From contig DATHDZ010000088.1 of NCBI GenBank assembly GCA_035318785.1, forward strand, positions 1-25,781: a stretch of DNA of 25,781 nt. Direction: 5' to 3'. Shown here one piece after another: positions 15,822 through 22,047 of the stretch. How positions within the stretch are numbered: position 1 is the stretch's first letter; each line of letters begins with the position of its first letter. The notes under the pieces were generated by a model. That model made no database searches, was not told where the DNA came from, and saw only the letters and a program-made list of their open reading frames with translations. The translations under genes were made by a program, and so were the position numbers. Source of the DNA: CAIYRG01 sp035318785. Lineage in GTDB: Bacteria > Pseudomonadota > Alphaproteobacteria > Micropepsales > Micropepsaceae.

Positions 15822-16751
15822 ATGTCCCTCGAACGCATCGGCAACGCCGCCAGCGCGCAATTCATGCTCGCGCAGATCCAGAAGGTTGAAGCAGCCCTTG
15901 ACGCCTCCAATCGCCAAGTCGTCACGGGCAAGCTCGCCGATACCTATACGGGTTACGGCAACAAGACCGCGGCCATGGAGTCCGCACGCGCCGCGGGCGC
16001 CCGCACCGAAGCCAATATTTCGACGGCGCAGCAGGCGTCTTCACGACTGGATCTGCAGGACGCGCAATTGGGACAGTTGAGCACTCTCGCGGGCCAGGTG
16101 CGCCAAACCCTCACCAAGGCCGTCGCGGACCAGGATGCCACGTCGCTGATGACTCAGATGCAGGGCTATTTCGATCAGGCCATAGAAATCCTCAATGCGA
16201 AGGACTCCAACGGATATATCTATGCCGGCGACAAAACTCAGGTCGCGCCTGTGACAGTCTCCAAATTGAGCGACCTTATCGCGCTTCCTTCGATACCGCA
16301 GGCTTTCGCCAATGGAACCGTCAAGAGCAGCATTCGCGTCGGCGATGGGCAGACCGTACAGGTGGGAATGCTGGCGTCCGATCTCGGCACCCAGCTTATG
16401 TCGCTGTTTCAGCAGGTGGTCCAATTCGACGCCGGTGTGAACGGCCCCTTCGATGCGAAGACGACACCGGCGCAGCAGAGTTTCCTCGAGTCCACGATTC
16501 CGACGTCCATCAGCGTCGCATCCGGCGTGGACACGGCAGCTGCGTCGAACGGCATCCGCTACCAAATGGTGCAAGATACGCTTGACCGCTTGCAAGCGAC
16601 GTCAACGGTGTACAAGGGCTTCGTTTCCAATCTCGAAGACGTGGATATGCCCCAAGCGCTGGCAAAGCTCGGCCAGGATCAAACCGCGCTGCAGGCAACC
16701 TTTCAGATCAGCTCGATGCTGAACAAGCTTTCGCTGCTCAATTACCTCTGA
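15822..16751 (+). CDS. flgL: Hook-filament junction protein FlgL (HAP3)
   Basis: A 309-residue flagellin-like junction protein, the second hook-filament adaptor. The N-terminal helix region includes EAALDASNRQVVTGKLADTY. The middle has the conserved FDQAIEILNAKDSNGYIYAG turn. The C-terminus ends with ALQATFQISSMLNKLSLLNY, the flagellin-type terminal helix. The length and flgK adjacency separate it from true flagellins, none of which is in the window. It is separated from flgK by 2 bases and presumably translated from the same sigma-54 transcript. It converges on the small gene at 16775. Confidence 0.92.
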   Translation: MSLERIGNAASAQFMLAQIQKVEAALDASNRQVVTGKLADTYTGYGNKTAAMESARAAGARTEANISTAQQASSRLDLQDAQLGQLSTLAGQVRQTLTKAVADQDATSLMTQMQGYFDQAIEILNAKDSNGYIYAGDKTQVAPVTVSKLSDLIALPSIPQAFANGTVKSSIRVGDGQTVQVGMLASDLGTQLMSLFQQVVQFDAGVNGPFDAKTTPAQQSFLESTIPTSISVASGVDTAAASNGIRYQMVQDTLDRLQATSTVYKGFVSNLEDVDMPQALAKLGQDQTALQATFQISSMLNKLSLLNYL

Positions 16752-16774
16752 TGAAGCGGCTTGGGCGTCTCAAG

Positions 16775-16993
16775 CTAGGCTCGCCGGCGCCGCGCTCTAG
16801 CCTGCTTCATAGCCGAGAGCCATAGCGTCAATCGTCCGATCACCCAGATCGCCGCAGCGACGACCACGAACGTCGTTACGCCGACCCAGGATTCGCGGCT
16901 GCCCGTGAGCCAGGCGGCGAGTCCCAACAGCGCGACCGTCGCGGCGATCCAACACGCAGCCCAGTAGAGAAGTTCGCCCAATTGCGGAGCCAT
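16775..16993 (-). CDS. Small two-helix membrane protein, unknown function
   Basis: A 72-residue hypothetical protein with two hydrophobic helices (about residues 9-29 and 37-59) and a very basic tail (KQARARRRRA), consistent with both ends in the cytosol. No family is recognised. It is convergent with flgL (23-base gap) and divergent from mnmA, with only 64 bases between the two starts. A GGA lies about 12 bases before the ATG, so its own translation signal is weak. The membrane topology and the clean fit between neighbours support a real gene, but a chance GC-rich frame is possible. Confidence 0.55.
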   Translation of the reverse strand: MAPQLGELLYWAACWIAATVALLGLAAWLTGSRESWVGVTTFVVVAAAIWVIGRLTLWLSAMKQARARRRRA

Positions 16994-17020
16994 GGCGGCG
17001 CTGATCCTACCCCATTGGAC

Positions 17021-17048
17021 TTGCGCGCGCGCTACTCCTGCCTATAGT
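17021..17048 (+). promoter_or_regulatory. Candidate mnmA promoter, nearly leaderless
   Basis: TTGCGC and TATAGT are separated by 16 bases. Predicted initiation would be near 17055, within about 3 bases of the mnmA ATG at 17058. No Shine-Dalgarno precedes that ATG, which agrees with leaderless translation. The -35 match is weak. Confidence 0.4.
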
Positions 17049-17057
17049 CGCGCCGCC

Positions 17058-18197
17058 ATGAACAATGCCCTGAACAGCCTGGGATTTATGAAGCCCCCCA
17101 AGGAAACCCGCGTGGTCGCCGCCATGTCGGGAGGGGTCGATTCCTCGGTGGTGGCGGGTCTGCTCGCCAGCGAAGGGTATGACGTCGTCGGCGTCACCTT
17201 GCAGCTCTACGATCACGGCGCCGCGGCAAGGAAGAAGGGCGCCTGCTGCGCAGGGCAGGATATTCACGATGCCAAGCGCGTCGCAGAGCGATTGGGGATC
17301 GCCCATTACGTGCTCGATTACGAGGAGCGCTTCCGGCGGGCGGTCATGGATGATTTCGCGCAAACCTATGCCCGCGGGGAAACGCCGATCCCCTGCGTGC
17401 GGTGCAATGAGCGTGTGAAGTTCGGGGACCTACTCACGCTGGCGCGCGAACTTGGCGCCGACGCCTTGGCCACCGGCCATTATGTGCGCCGCATGTCGGG
17501 TCCGAGTGGTCCGGAGCTGCACCGCGCTCAGGACGATGCGCGTGACCAAAGCTATTTCCTCTTCGCGACCACGCGGGAGCAGCTTGCCACGCTGCGCTTT
17601 CCGCTCGGCGATTTGCCGAAGGCCAAAGTGCGGGACATCGCAGCCGAGCTCGGCCTCAGGAACGCGAACAAGCCCGACAGCCAGGACATTTGTTTCGTGC
17701 CGCAGGGCCGCTACGGCGACGTGATCAAGCGCTTGCGGCCCGACGCCGTGCAGCCCGGCGAGATCGTCGATCTCGACGGACGCGTGCTGGGCACCCATCC
17801 CGGGATCATCCACTTCACCGTCGGGCAGCGCAAAGGTTTGGGTCTGGCCGGAAATGATGAGCCCCTGTTCGTGTTGCGATTGGATGCGCGCGCGCGCCAA
17901 GTGGTGGTCGGACCGCGCGAGCAACTCCGTACACGGAAGATCAGGCTTGCTCACGTCAATTGGTTAAGCGATGGCGCCGCCGAGTCCGTCGCGTGTCGCG
18001 TCAAGGTGCGCTCCACGCGCGGGGCAACGCCGGCACGGGTTTCACCGCTTGGCGCAAATGAGGCCGAGGTCGAACTGATCGAGGGCGAAGATGCCGTCGC
18101 GCCGGGCCAGGCTTGCGTGTTCTACGAAGAGAACGGCACGCGCGTATTGGGCGGGGGTTGGATCACCAAGACCGAACCGGTCCGCGCCGCGGCCTGA
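17058..18197 (+). CDS. mnmA: tRNA-specific 2-thiouridylase MnmA
   Basis: A 379-residue cytosolic ATP-dependent enzyme that puts sulfur on C2 of wobble uridine-34 in tRNA-Lys, -Glu and -Gln, taking persulfide sulfur from the IscS/Tus relay or a substitute. The PP-loop is SGGVDS (24-29). The catalytic cysteines are Cys113 in PCVRCNE and Cys212 in SQDICFVPQG. The tRNA-binding HFTVGQRKGLGL block and the C-terminal beta-barrel are in place. The in-frame ATG at 16992 would add 22 unusual residues overlapping the divergent gene, so ATG 17058 is preferred. ATG 17088 (MKPPKETR) is a further alternative. It is unrelated to the flagellar genes, and a tRNA gene follows 142 bases downstream by position only. 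Confidence 0.96.
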   Translation: MNNALNSLGFMKPPKETRVVAAMSGGVDSSVVAGLLASEGYDVVGVTLQLYDHGAAARKKGACCAGQDIHDAKRVAERLGIAHYVLDYEERFRRAVMDDFAQTYARGETPIPCVRCNERVKFGDLLTLARELGADALATGHYVRRMSGPSGPELHRAQDDARDQSYFLFATTREQLATLRFPLGDLPKAKVRDIAAELGLRNANKPDSQDICFVPQGRYGDVIKRLRPDAVQPGEIVDLDGRVLGTHPGIIHFTVGQRKGLGLAGNDEPLFVLRLDARARQVVVGPREQLRTRKIRLAHVNWLSDGAAESVACRVKVRSTRGATPARVSPLGANEAEVELIEGEDAVAPGQACVFYEENGTRVLGGGWITKTEPVRAAA

Positions 18198-18265
18198 TCC
18201 GCGCACCGGCAGGCCCGCATGTCGGGGCTGATAAGCCGCCCACCATGGGCCCGGATTTCCGAGGA

Positions 18266-18287
18266 GCGGCCCCGGTCGCAGGGCCGC
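18266..18287 (+). terminator. GC-rich hairpin after mnmA
   Basis: A perfect 7-bp stem (GCGGCCC/GGGCCGC) with an 8-base loop lies 68 bases past the mnmA stop. No T-run follows, so it could be a factor-dependent terminator or simply a GC-rich palindrome. It sits just before the tRNA promoter. Confidence 0.35.
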
Positions 18288-18298
18288 CGCCGCTCTGC

Positions 18299-18327
18299 TT
18301 GACAGGGAAGAAGCCCGCCCCTTACAT
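18299..18327 (+). promoter_or_regulatory. Promoter of the CAT-anticodon tRNA
   Basis: TTGACA and TTACAT are separated by exactly 17 bases. This is a near-ideal sigma-70 promoter whose predicted start (about 18334) is 6 bases before the mature tRNA. Confidence 0.75.
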
Positions 18328-18339
18328 CCCCCGCCTCGT

Positions 18340-18414
18340 GGCAGCGTAGCTCAGTGGTAGAGCAGGGGAATCATAATCCCTTGGTCGGGGGTTCAAATCC
18401 CTCCGCTGCTACCA
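18340..18414 (+). tRNA. tRNA with CAT anticodon (probably elongator tRNA-Met)
   Basis: A full cloverleaf: acceptor GGCAGCG/CGCTGCT with a G-U first pair, D-stem GCTC/GAGC, anticodon stem GGGGA/TCCCT with loop ATCATAA (anticodon CAT at 18372-18374), T-stem GGGGG/CCCTC, discriminator A and encoded CCA. It lacks the initiator-type GGG/CCC anticodon stem and C1-A72 mismatch. GGAATCATAATCC resembles alphaproteobacterial elongator tRNA-Met as I recall it. tRNA-Ile2 (CAT, lysidine-modified) cannot be excluded by eye. Confidence 0.92.
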
Positions 18415-18424
18415 GAAAGCATAG

Positions 18425-18840
18425 TGTCCAGCCCGGCGACATGGGTAGCAGAACGTACCTAAGACATAGGTGACAACCTGGGGCCGAAGGGGTTGTCGAG
18501 GGGCTGCAAGGTCCTTTGTCCGAGGTCGATATAACCGAGATCATAGTGCATGAAGGAGACGAGCCAAACGCCGCCGTCGACGTCTTTGATTCCGAGGGTC
18601 GGGCAAGCACGCACCTGAGAGATGTTGATCTTCTTGCGGTGCATGCAGATGCGTCCGCAGGCGAGGATATCTCTGTCGTGGAAGGGATAGTTGAGTTCGG
18701 GCAGTCCCGAGTAAGAGCGCGGGGAAACGGTATAGAGCTCTGCGGGGGCAGTTCATGGCGAGTGCTTGATGAGGTCGTTCGGCATTGAATTCGCGAACGA
18801 AGTCATCGAAGCGGGCCTGCTGCTGCAGGCGGTTCATGCC
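18425..18840 (-). mobile_element. Remnant of an IS481-type insertion sequence (3' end)
   Basis: Only the transposase C-terminus and one IS end survive. The element end appears to be near TGTCCAG at 18425, 10 bases after the tRNA. Homology stops around 18830-18840, so most of the transposase and the other end are missing. A TACCT...AGGT mini-hairpin lies near the IS end. Exact boundaries need an intact copy for comparison. Confidence 0.6.
18459..18837 (-). pseudogene. Truncated, frameshifted IS481-family transposase
   Basis: Two adjacent minus-strand frames together give the usual C-terminus of IS481-type DDE transposases. The first frame reads QQQARFDDFVREFNAERPHQ then ALAMNC. After a shift in a five-G run (plus strand 18744-18748), the next frame continues PAELYTVSPRSYSGLPELNY, then HRKKINIS, DGGVWLVSFMHYDLGYIDL and TLQPLDNPFGPRLSPMS. 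Removing one base from the run restores the frame. The catalytic core is absent, so the product could not be an active transposase. It separates the tRNA from the RTX-like gene and is the only clear mobile-element trace in the window. Confidence 0.8.
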
Positions 18841-18928
18841 GGCCGCGGTTGACGTAACAACGTCGTAATTGTCGAGTAATGTTTCCCGACAGGATTCTGA
18901 CCCGTCCTATCAGGAGAAACGACCGCGA

Positions 18929-20317
18929 ATGGTGACCATCATTGGAACGTCGAACAGCGACGTCATCACCCCATCGTTCGTGTCCAGCGGAGTAACCGGA
19001 GGCGTCCCGTCGGGCGGCGCAGATAGCATTGTTGGCGGCGATGGCAACGACACCATCAATGGCGGCGGCGGGGCGGATACCTCCATCGGCGGCAACGGCA
19101 ACGACTACATCTTCGCCGTGCTCGGCACGCCGGAGTCCATCGACGGCGGCGCCGACGTCGACACCCTCGACACCACGGCCTTCACCGGCAATTACGTGGT
19201 CAATCTGGCCACCGGAGCGACCAACTTCGCCGGTGAGTCCTTCGTCAACATGGAGAACCTGATCTCCGGGGTTGGCAATGACTCCCTCACCGGCACGGGC
19301 GGCGCGAACCTGATCGACGGCGGCGATGGCAACGACACCATCAATGGCGGCGGCGGGGCGGACACCTCCATCGGCGGCAACGGCAATGATTACATCTTCG
19401 CCGTGCTCGGCACGCCGGAGTCCATCGACGGTGGCGCCGGTGTCGACACCCTCGACACCACGGCCTTCACCGGCAACTACGTGGTCAACCTGGCCACCGG
19501 AAAGACCAACTTCGCCGGTGAGTCCTTCATCCACATGGAGAACCTGATCTCCGGTGCCGGCAACGACTCCCTCACCGGCACGGCCGGCGCGAACAAGATC
19601 GACGGCGGCGCCGGCAACGACAGCATCGACGGCGGCGCCGGCAACGACACCATCAATGGCGGCGGCGGGGCGGACACCTCCATCGGCGGCGCCGGCAACG
19701 ACTACATCTACGCCGTGATCGGCACGCCGGAGTCCATCGACGGCGGCACCGGCGTCGATACCCTCAACACCACGGCCTTCGCGGGCAACTACGTGGTCAA
19801 CCTGGCCACCGGAGCGACCAACTTCGCCGGCGAGTCCTTCATCAACATGGAGAACCTGATCTCCGGCGCCGGCAACGACTCCCTCACCGGCACGGCCGGC
19901 GTGAACAAGATCGACGGCGGGGCCGGCAACGACAGCATCGACGGCGGCGGCGGGGCAGATAAGCTGACGGGCGGCCTGGGGGCAGACAGCCTGACCGGGG
20001 GCGCGGGGTCGGACAACTTCGTGTTCACCGACATCGCCCAGTCCACGGTGGCCATAGCCGGACGCGACGAGGTAGCCGACTTCAACCAGGACAAGATCGA
20101 TCTGAAATTGATCGACGCCAACACGGGGTTGGCCGGGGACCAAGCCTTTACACTCATTGGAACAGCGGCCTTCTCCGGCGTCGCGGGGGAACTGCGCTAC
20201 GCGCTGTCGGGCGGCAACACGCTCGTAACCGGGGATGTCAATGGCGACGCCACCGCGGATTTCGCAGTCCTGGTGACTGGCGTGCATAGCTTCGTCGGAG
20301 CGGACTTCCTGCTCTAA
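18929..20317 (+). CDS. Secreted calcium-binding RTX-like repeat protein with serralysin-type C-terminal domain
   Basis: About 462 residues. After a short N-terminus (MVTIIGTSNSDVITP) come three nearly identical 95-residue modules. Each combines glycine/aspartate nonapeptides (GNDTINGGGGADTSIGG, GAGNDSLTG), which bind calcium as beta-rolls in this family, with a linker FAVLGTPESIDGG...NYVVNLATG. The C-terminal 120 residues (GSDNFVFTDIAQST, RDEVADFNQDKIDL, GNTLVTGDVNGDATADFAVL, ending FVGADFLL) match the Peptidase_M10 serralysin C-terminal domain, typical of type I secretion substrates. There is no zinc HExxH motif or other catalytic domain, so this is probably a structural or surface protein. 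AGGAG lies 12 bases before the ATG, and GTG 18932 is also possible. No type I exporter is in the window. A GACGT-AACA-ACGTC inverted repeat at 18851-18864 may be regulatory. Confidence 0.85.
   Translation: MVTIIGTSNSDVITPSFVSSGVTGGVPSGGADSIVGGDGNDTINGGGGADTSIGGNGNDYIFAVLGTPESIDGGADVDTLDTTAFTGNYVVNLATGATNFAGESFVNMENLISGVGNDSLTGTGGANLIDGGDGNDTINGGGGADTSIGGNGNDYIFAVLGTPESIDGGAGVDTLDTTAFTGNYVVNLATGKTNFAGESFIHMENLISGAGNDSLTGTAGANKIDGGAGNDSIDGGAGNDTINGGGGADTSIGGAGNDYIYAVIGTPESIDGGTGVDTLNTTAFAGNYVVNLATGATNFAGESFINMENLISGAGNDSLTGTAGVNKIDGGAGNDSIDGGGGADKLTGGLGADSLTGGAGSDNFVFTDIAQSTVAIAGRDEVADFNQDKIDLKLIDANTGLAGDQAFTLIGTAAFSGVAGELRYALSGGNTLVTGDVNGDATADFAVLVTGVHSFVGADFLL
19034..19915 (+). repeat. Three tandem 285-bp coding repeats
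   Basis: Units lie at 19034-19318, 19319-19603 and 19631-19915. A 27-base insert at 19604-19630 adds one extra nonapeptide (GGAGNDSID) before the third. Units 1 and 2 differ at about 7 of 95 residues, and the DNA is similarly close. This indicates recent duplication or ongoing recombination between units, and the copy number may vary between strains. Confidence 0.9.
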
Positions 20318-20336
20318 CCGCCCCGTAGCTGGGCGG
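20318..20336. terminator. Hairpin directly after the RTX-like gene
   Basis: CCGCCC and GGGCGG form a perfect 6-bp stem with a 7-base loop beginning at the base after the stop codon. It lies between two convergent genes. No T-run follows on either strand, so intrinsic termination is uncertain. Confidence 0.35.
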
Positions 20337-20388
20337 GCTCAAGGCGACTGGGCCCATCGCAAATCGCAAACCGGCGAGCGTCGCGCTT

Positions 20389-21702
20389 TTATCGCCAGGC
20401 CGAGTAGATCGGCTTGCCGATCAACGTCGCAGGATTGGCGCCCGCGCGCGGACGGAATTTCTGGAAGCGCCCGGAGTCGACCTCGGCGACGTAGAAATTC
20501 CCGTCCTGGTCGGTGGCCATGCCATGCACGCCCCACAGCGTACCTGGGAAATCGCCGATCGTTCCCCACGCATAGAGCAGATGTCCGTCCAGGTCGTATT
20601 TCAGCATCTTGTGGGTGTTGCGATCGAAGGCGACGAGGGTGCGATCCGCGCCGATCTGGACAAAATGGAGGCTCGACGGGCTCACCGCGATTTTCCACTC
20701 GGAGAGATATTTGCCGTTCTCATCGAAGATCTGGACGCGGTGGTTGTCGCGATCGTTGACAAACACGCGCCGTGTCTGGACGTCGATGGCCACGCCATGC
20801 ACGTTGTTCATATATCCGGGCCGCGTTTCCTTGCCTGGATCGCCGGGTTGGCCAAAGGCCAGCAGGAACTTGCCGTCCTTGTCGAATTTCGCGACGCGCG
20901 TGCCGTTATAGCCGTCGGCCACGAAGAAGGTCCCGTCGGGCAGCCAGGCGATGAATGTCGGCCGGTTGAAATGTGTAGCGTCCGCGCCCGGCACGTCGGG
21001 CGTCCCGAGCCTCTGCACGATCTGCTTGCCGTCATTCGTAAATTTGTAAATCGTATGGGTGTGGTCGTCGACCACCCACACATGCTTCTCTGGATCATAC
21101 GGGCTGATGTAGATCGAGTGCGGACGCTTGAACAAATGGTCCCACTGCGTCCACTCTTCGATGATCTTGCCTTGCGCGTTGACGACGACGATACAGTGTT
21201 CCCAGCGCGCATCGACACCGAGCTCGCGGTAAGGCGGCGCCGAGCCTCTCCAGGCCTCCATTCCCTTGGCCGGATCCTGGCGCGACCCTCCATTGCCCGG
21301 CGGCGTTGCGGAATTGGCGTTGCGCCACGGCAGACCGGCAATGGGAAATTGCACGTTCGGACCTGCGCCGGCCACAAATCTCGTCTGCGGACGCGGAATA
21401 TTCGGCAACTCGCCGCCGCCCAGCAGAAACACGCGATTGGGACTTTCGGCGAAAATGCCCCGAGCCCCGCCATAGGTCCACTTCTCATGGCCCGGCAGCG
21501 TGCTGAGGTCCTGCGGCCACCCCTCTTGCACCTCGTAGGGGCCGGAGATGTCTTCTGACCCGATGGCGCCCGGCACGGCGCTGAACGAGGCGGGCGTCGC
21601 CGCCATCTGAGCTTCCGCCGGTGGGTTCAAGAACGCGCTGCCCGCAAGGCCGACGGCCACACCTACCGCAAGCGTCAGTCCGATCGTCACTATTTTGCTC
21701 AT
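20389..21702 (-). CDS. Exported NHL-repeat (six-bladed propeller) protein
   Basis: A 437-residue protein with a signal peptide (MSKIVTIGLTLAVGVAVGLA, likely cut after AEA near residue 31), so periplasmic. From about residue 170 to the C-terminus it has NHL-type blades: RPHSIYISPYDPEKHVWVVD, FNRPTFIAWLPDGTFFVADG, NVHGVAIDVQTRRVFVNDRD and WGVHGMATDQDGNFYVAEVD. The pattern resembles the peptidyl-hydroxyglycine alpha-amidating lyase propeller, but no specific enzymatic activity is claimed. The start at 21702 is chosen because GGGAGGA lies about 5 bases upstream and the signal peptide begins there; an upstream ATG (21765) adds 21 unrelated residues. It is divergent from the ThDP-enzyme gene and shares a 345-base control region with it. 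A role as substrate-binding partner or lyase in the same periplasmic pathway is inference. Confidence 0.85.
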   Translation of the reverse strand: MSKIVTIGLTLAVGVAVGLAGSAFLNPPAEAQMAATPASFSAVPGAIGSEDISGPYEVQEGWPQDLSTLPGHEKWTYGGARGIFAESPNRVFLLGGGELPNIPRPQTRFVAGAGPNVQFPIAGLPWRNANSATPPGNGGSRQDPAKGMEAWRGSAPPYRELGVDARWEHCIVVVNAQGKIIEEWTQWDHLFKRPHSIYISPYDPEKHVWVVDDHTHTIYKFTNDGKQIVQRLGTPDVPGADATHFNRPTFIAWLPDGTFFVADGYNGTRVAKFDKDGKFLLAFGQPGDPGKETRPGYMNNVHGVAIDVQTRRVFVNDRDNHRVQIFDENGKYLSEWKIAVSPSSLHFVQIGADRTLVAFDRNTHKMLKYDLDGHLLYAWGTIGDFPGTLWGVHGMATDQDGNFYVAEVDSGRFQKFRPRAGANPATLIGKPIYSAWR

Positions 21703-22047
21703 CGCAGTCCTCCCCGCGCCAGCACGCCTGGCGATTGCGTACGAAGCCCTAGTGTAACTCACCACTTTTCATGCGCGGCATCATTTGCTCGTGTGGTGTC
21801 CGCACGCGACGGCGTTGCAATCCAACCTGAAGCAAACAAACAGGAAATAAAGTTGGTCGACACGCGCTCCCACCAACCCTTGCGTCATGGCCCAAGAGCC
21901 CTGCCGTCTCGGCGAATTGATATGGTCGCTCCCCCAAAGCACTGCTACGCTCTTGCCGGGTGATTTCGGCATACGGAATCGCGGTTTTGGCCGCTCCGCT
22001 TTTTCACGTTCGCTGCGGAAATCGGCCGCACATTGGGAGGGCGCATC
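21703..22047. other. Divergent control region between the NHL and ThDP genes
   Basis: These 345 bases hold no convincing gene. An inverted repeat GTTGGT (21852-21857) / ACCAAC (21872-21877) with a 14-base spacer could be an operator. A TGCGG/CCGCA hairpin (22014-22030) lies in the presumed leader just before the GGGAGG ribosome site (22035-22040) of the ThDP gene. A TTGATA element occurs at 21917-21922 but has no good -10. On the minus strand TACACT may be a -10 for the NHL gene. No THI-box riboswitch signature (CTGAGA) was found. Confidence 0.4.

Noticed and set aside
16751..16810. ATGAAGC...GCTTCAT with inner GCTAG...CTAGC, considered as a bidirectional terminator
   Set aside because: The stems are short and widely spaced, overlap the small gene's 3' end and lack T-runs.
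18371..18610. Minus-strand frame ending VAAEGFEPPTKGL
   Set aside because: The tail is a well-known spurious translation of the antisense strand of a tRNA gene; the rest is an out-of-frame reading of the IS remnant.
19034..19915. Repeat array considered as CRISPR
   Set aside because: The units are 285-bp in-frame coding repeats without short repeats and unique spacers.
18803..20287. 494-codon minus-strand open frame opposite the RTX-like gene
   Set aside because: Its valine/glycine repeats simply mirror the sense-strand tandem repeats, and no translation signal supports it.
21703..22047. Possible TPP riboswitch before the ThDP enzyme
   Set aside because: No THI-box elements such as CTGAGA or the pyrimidine-binding core were seen, and such riboswitches control thiamine synthesis or transport rather than ThDP-using enzymes.
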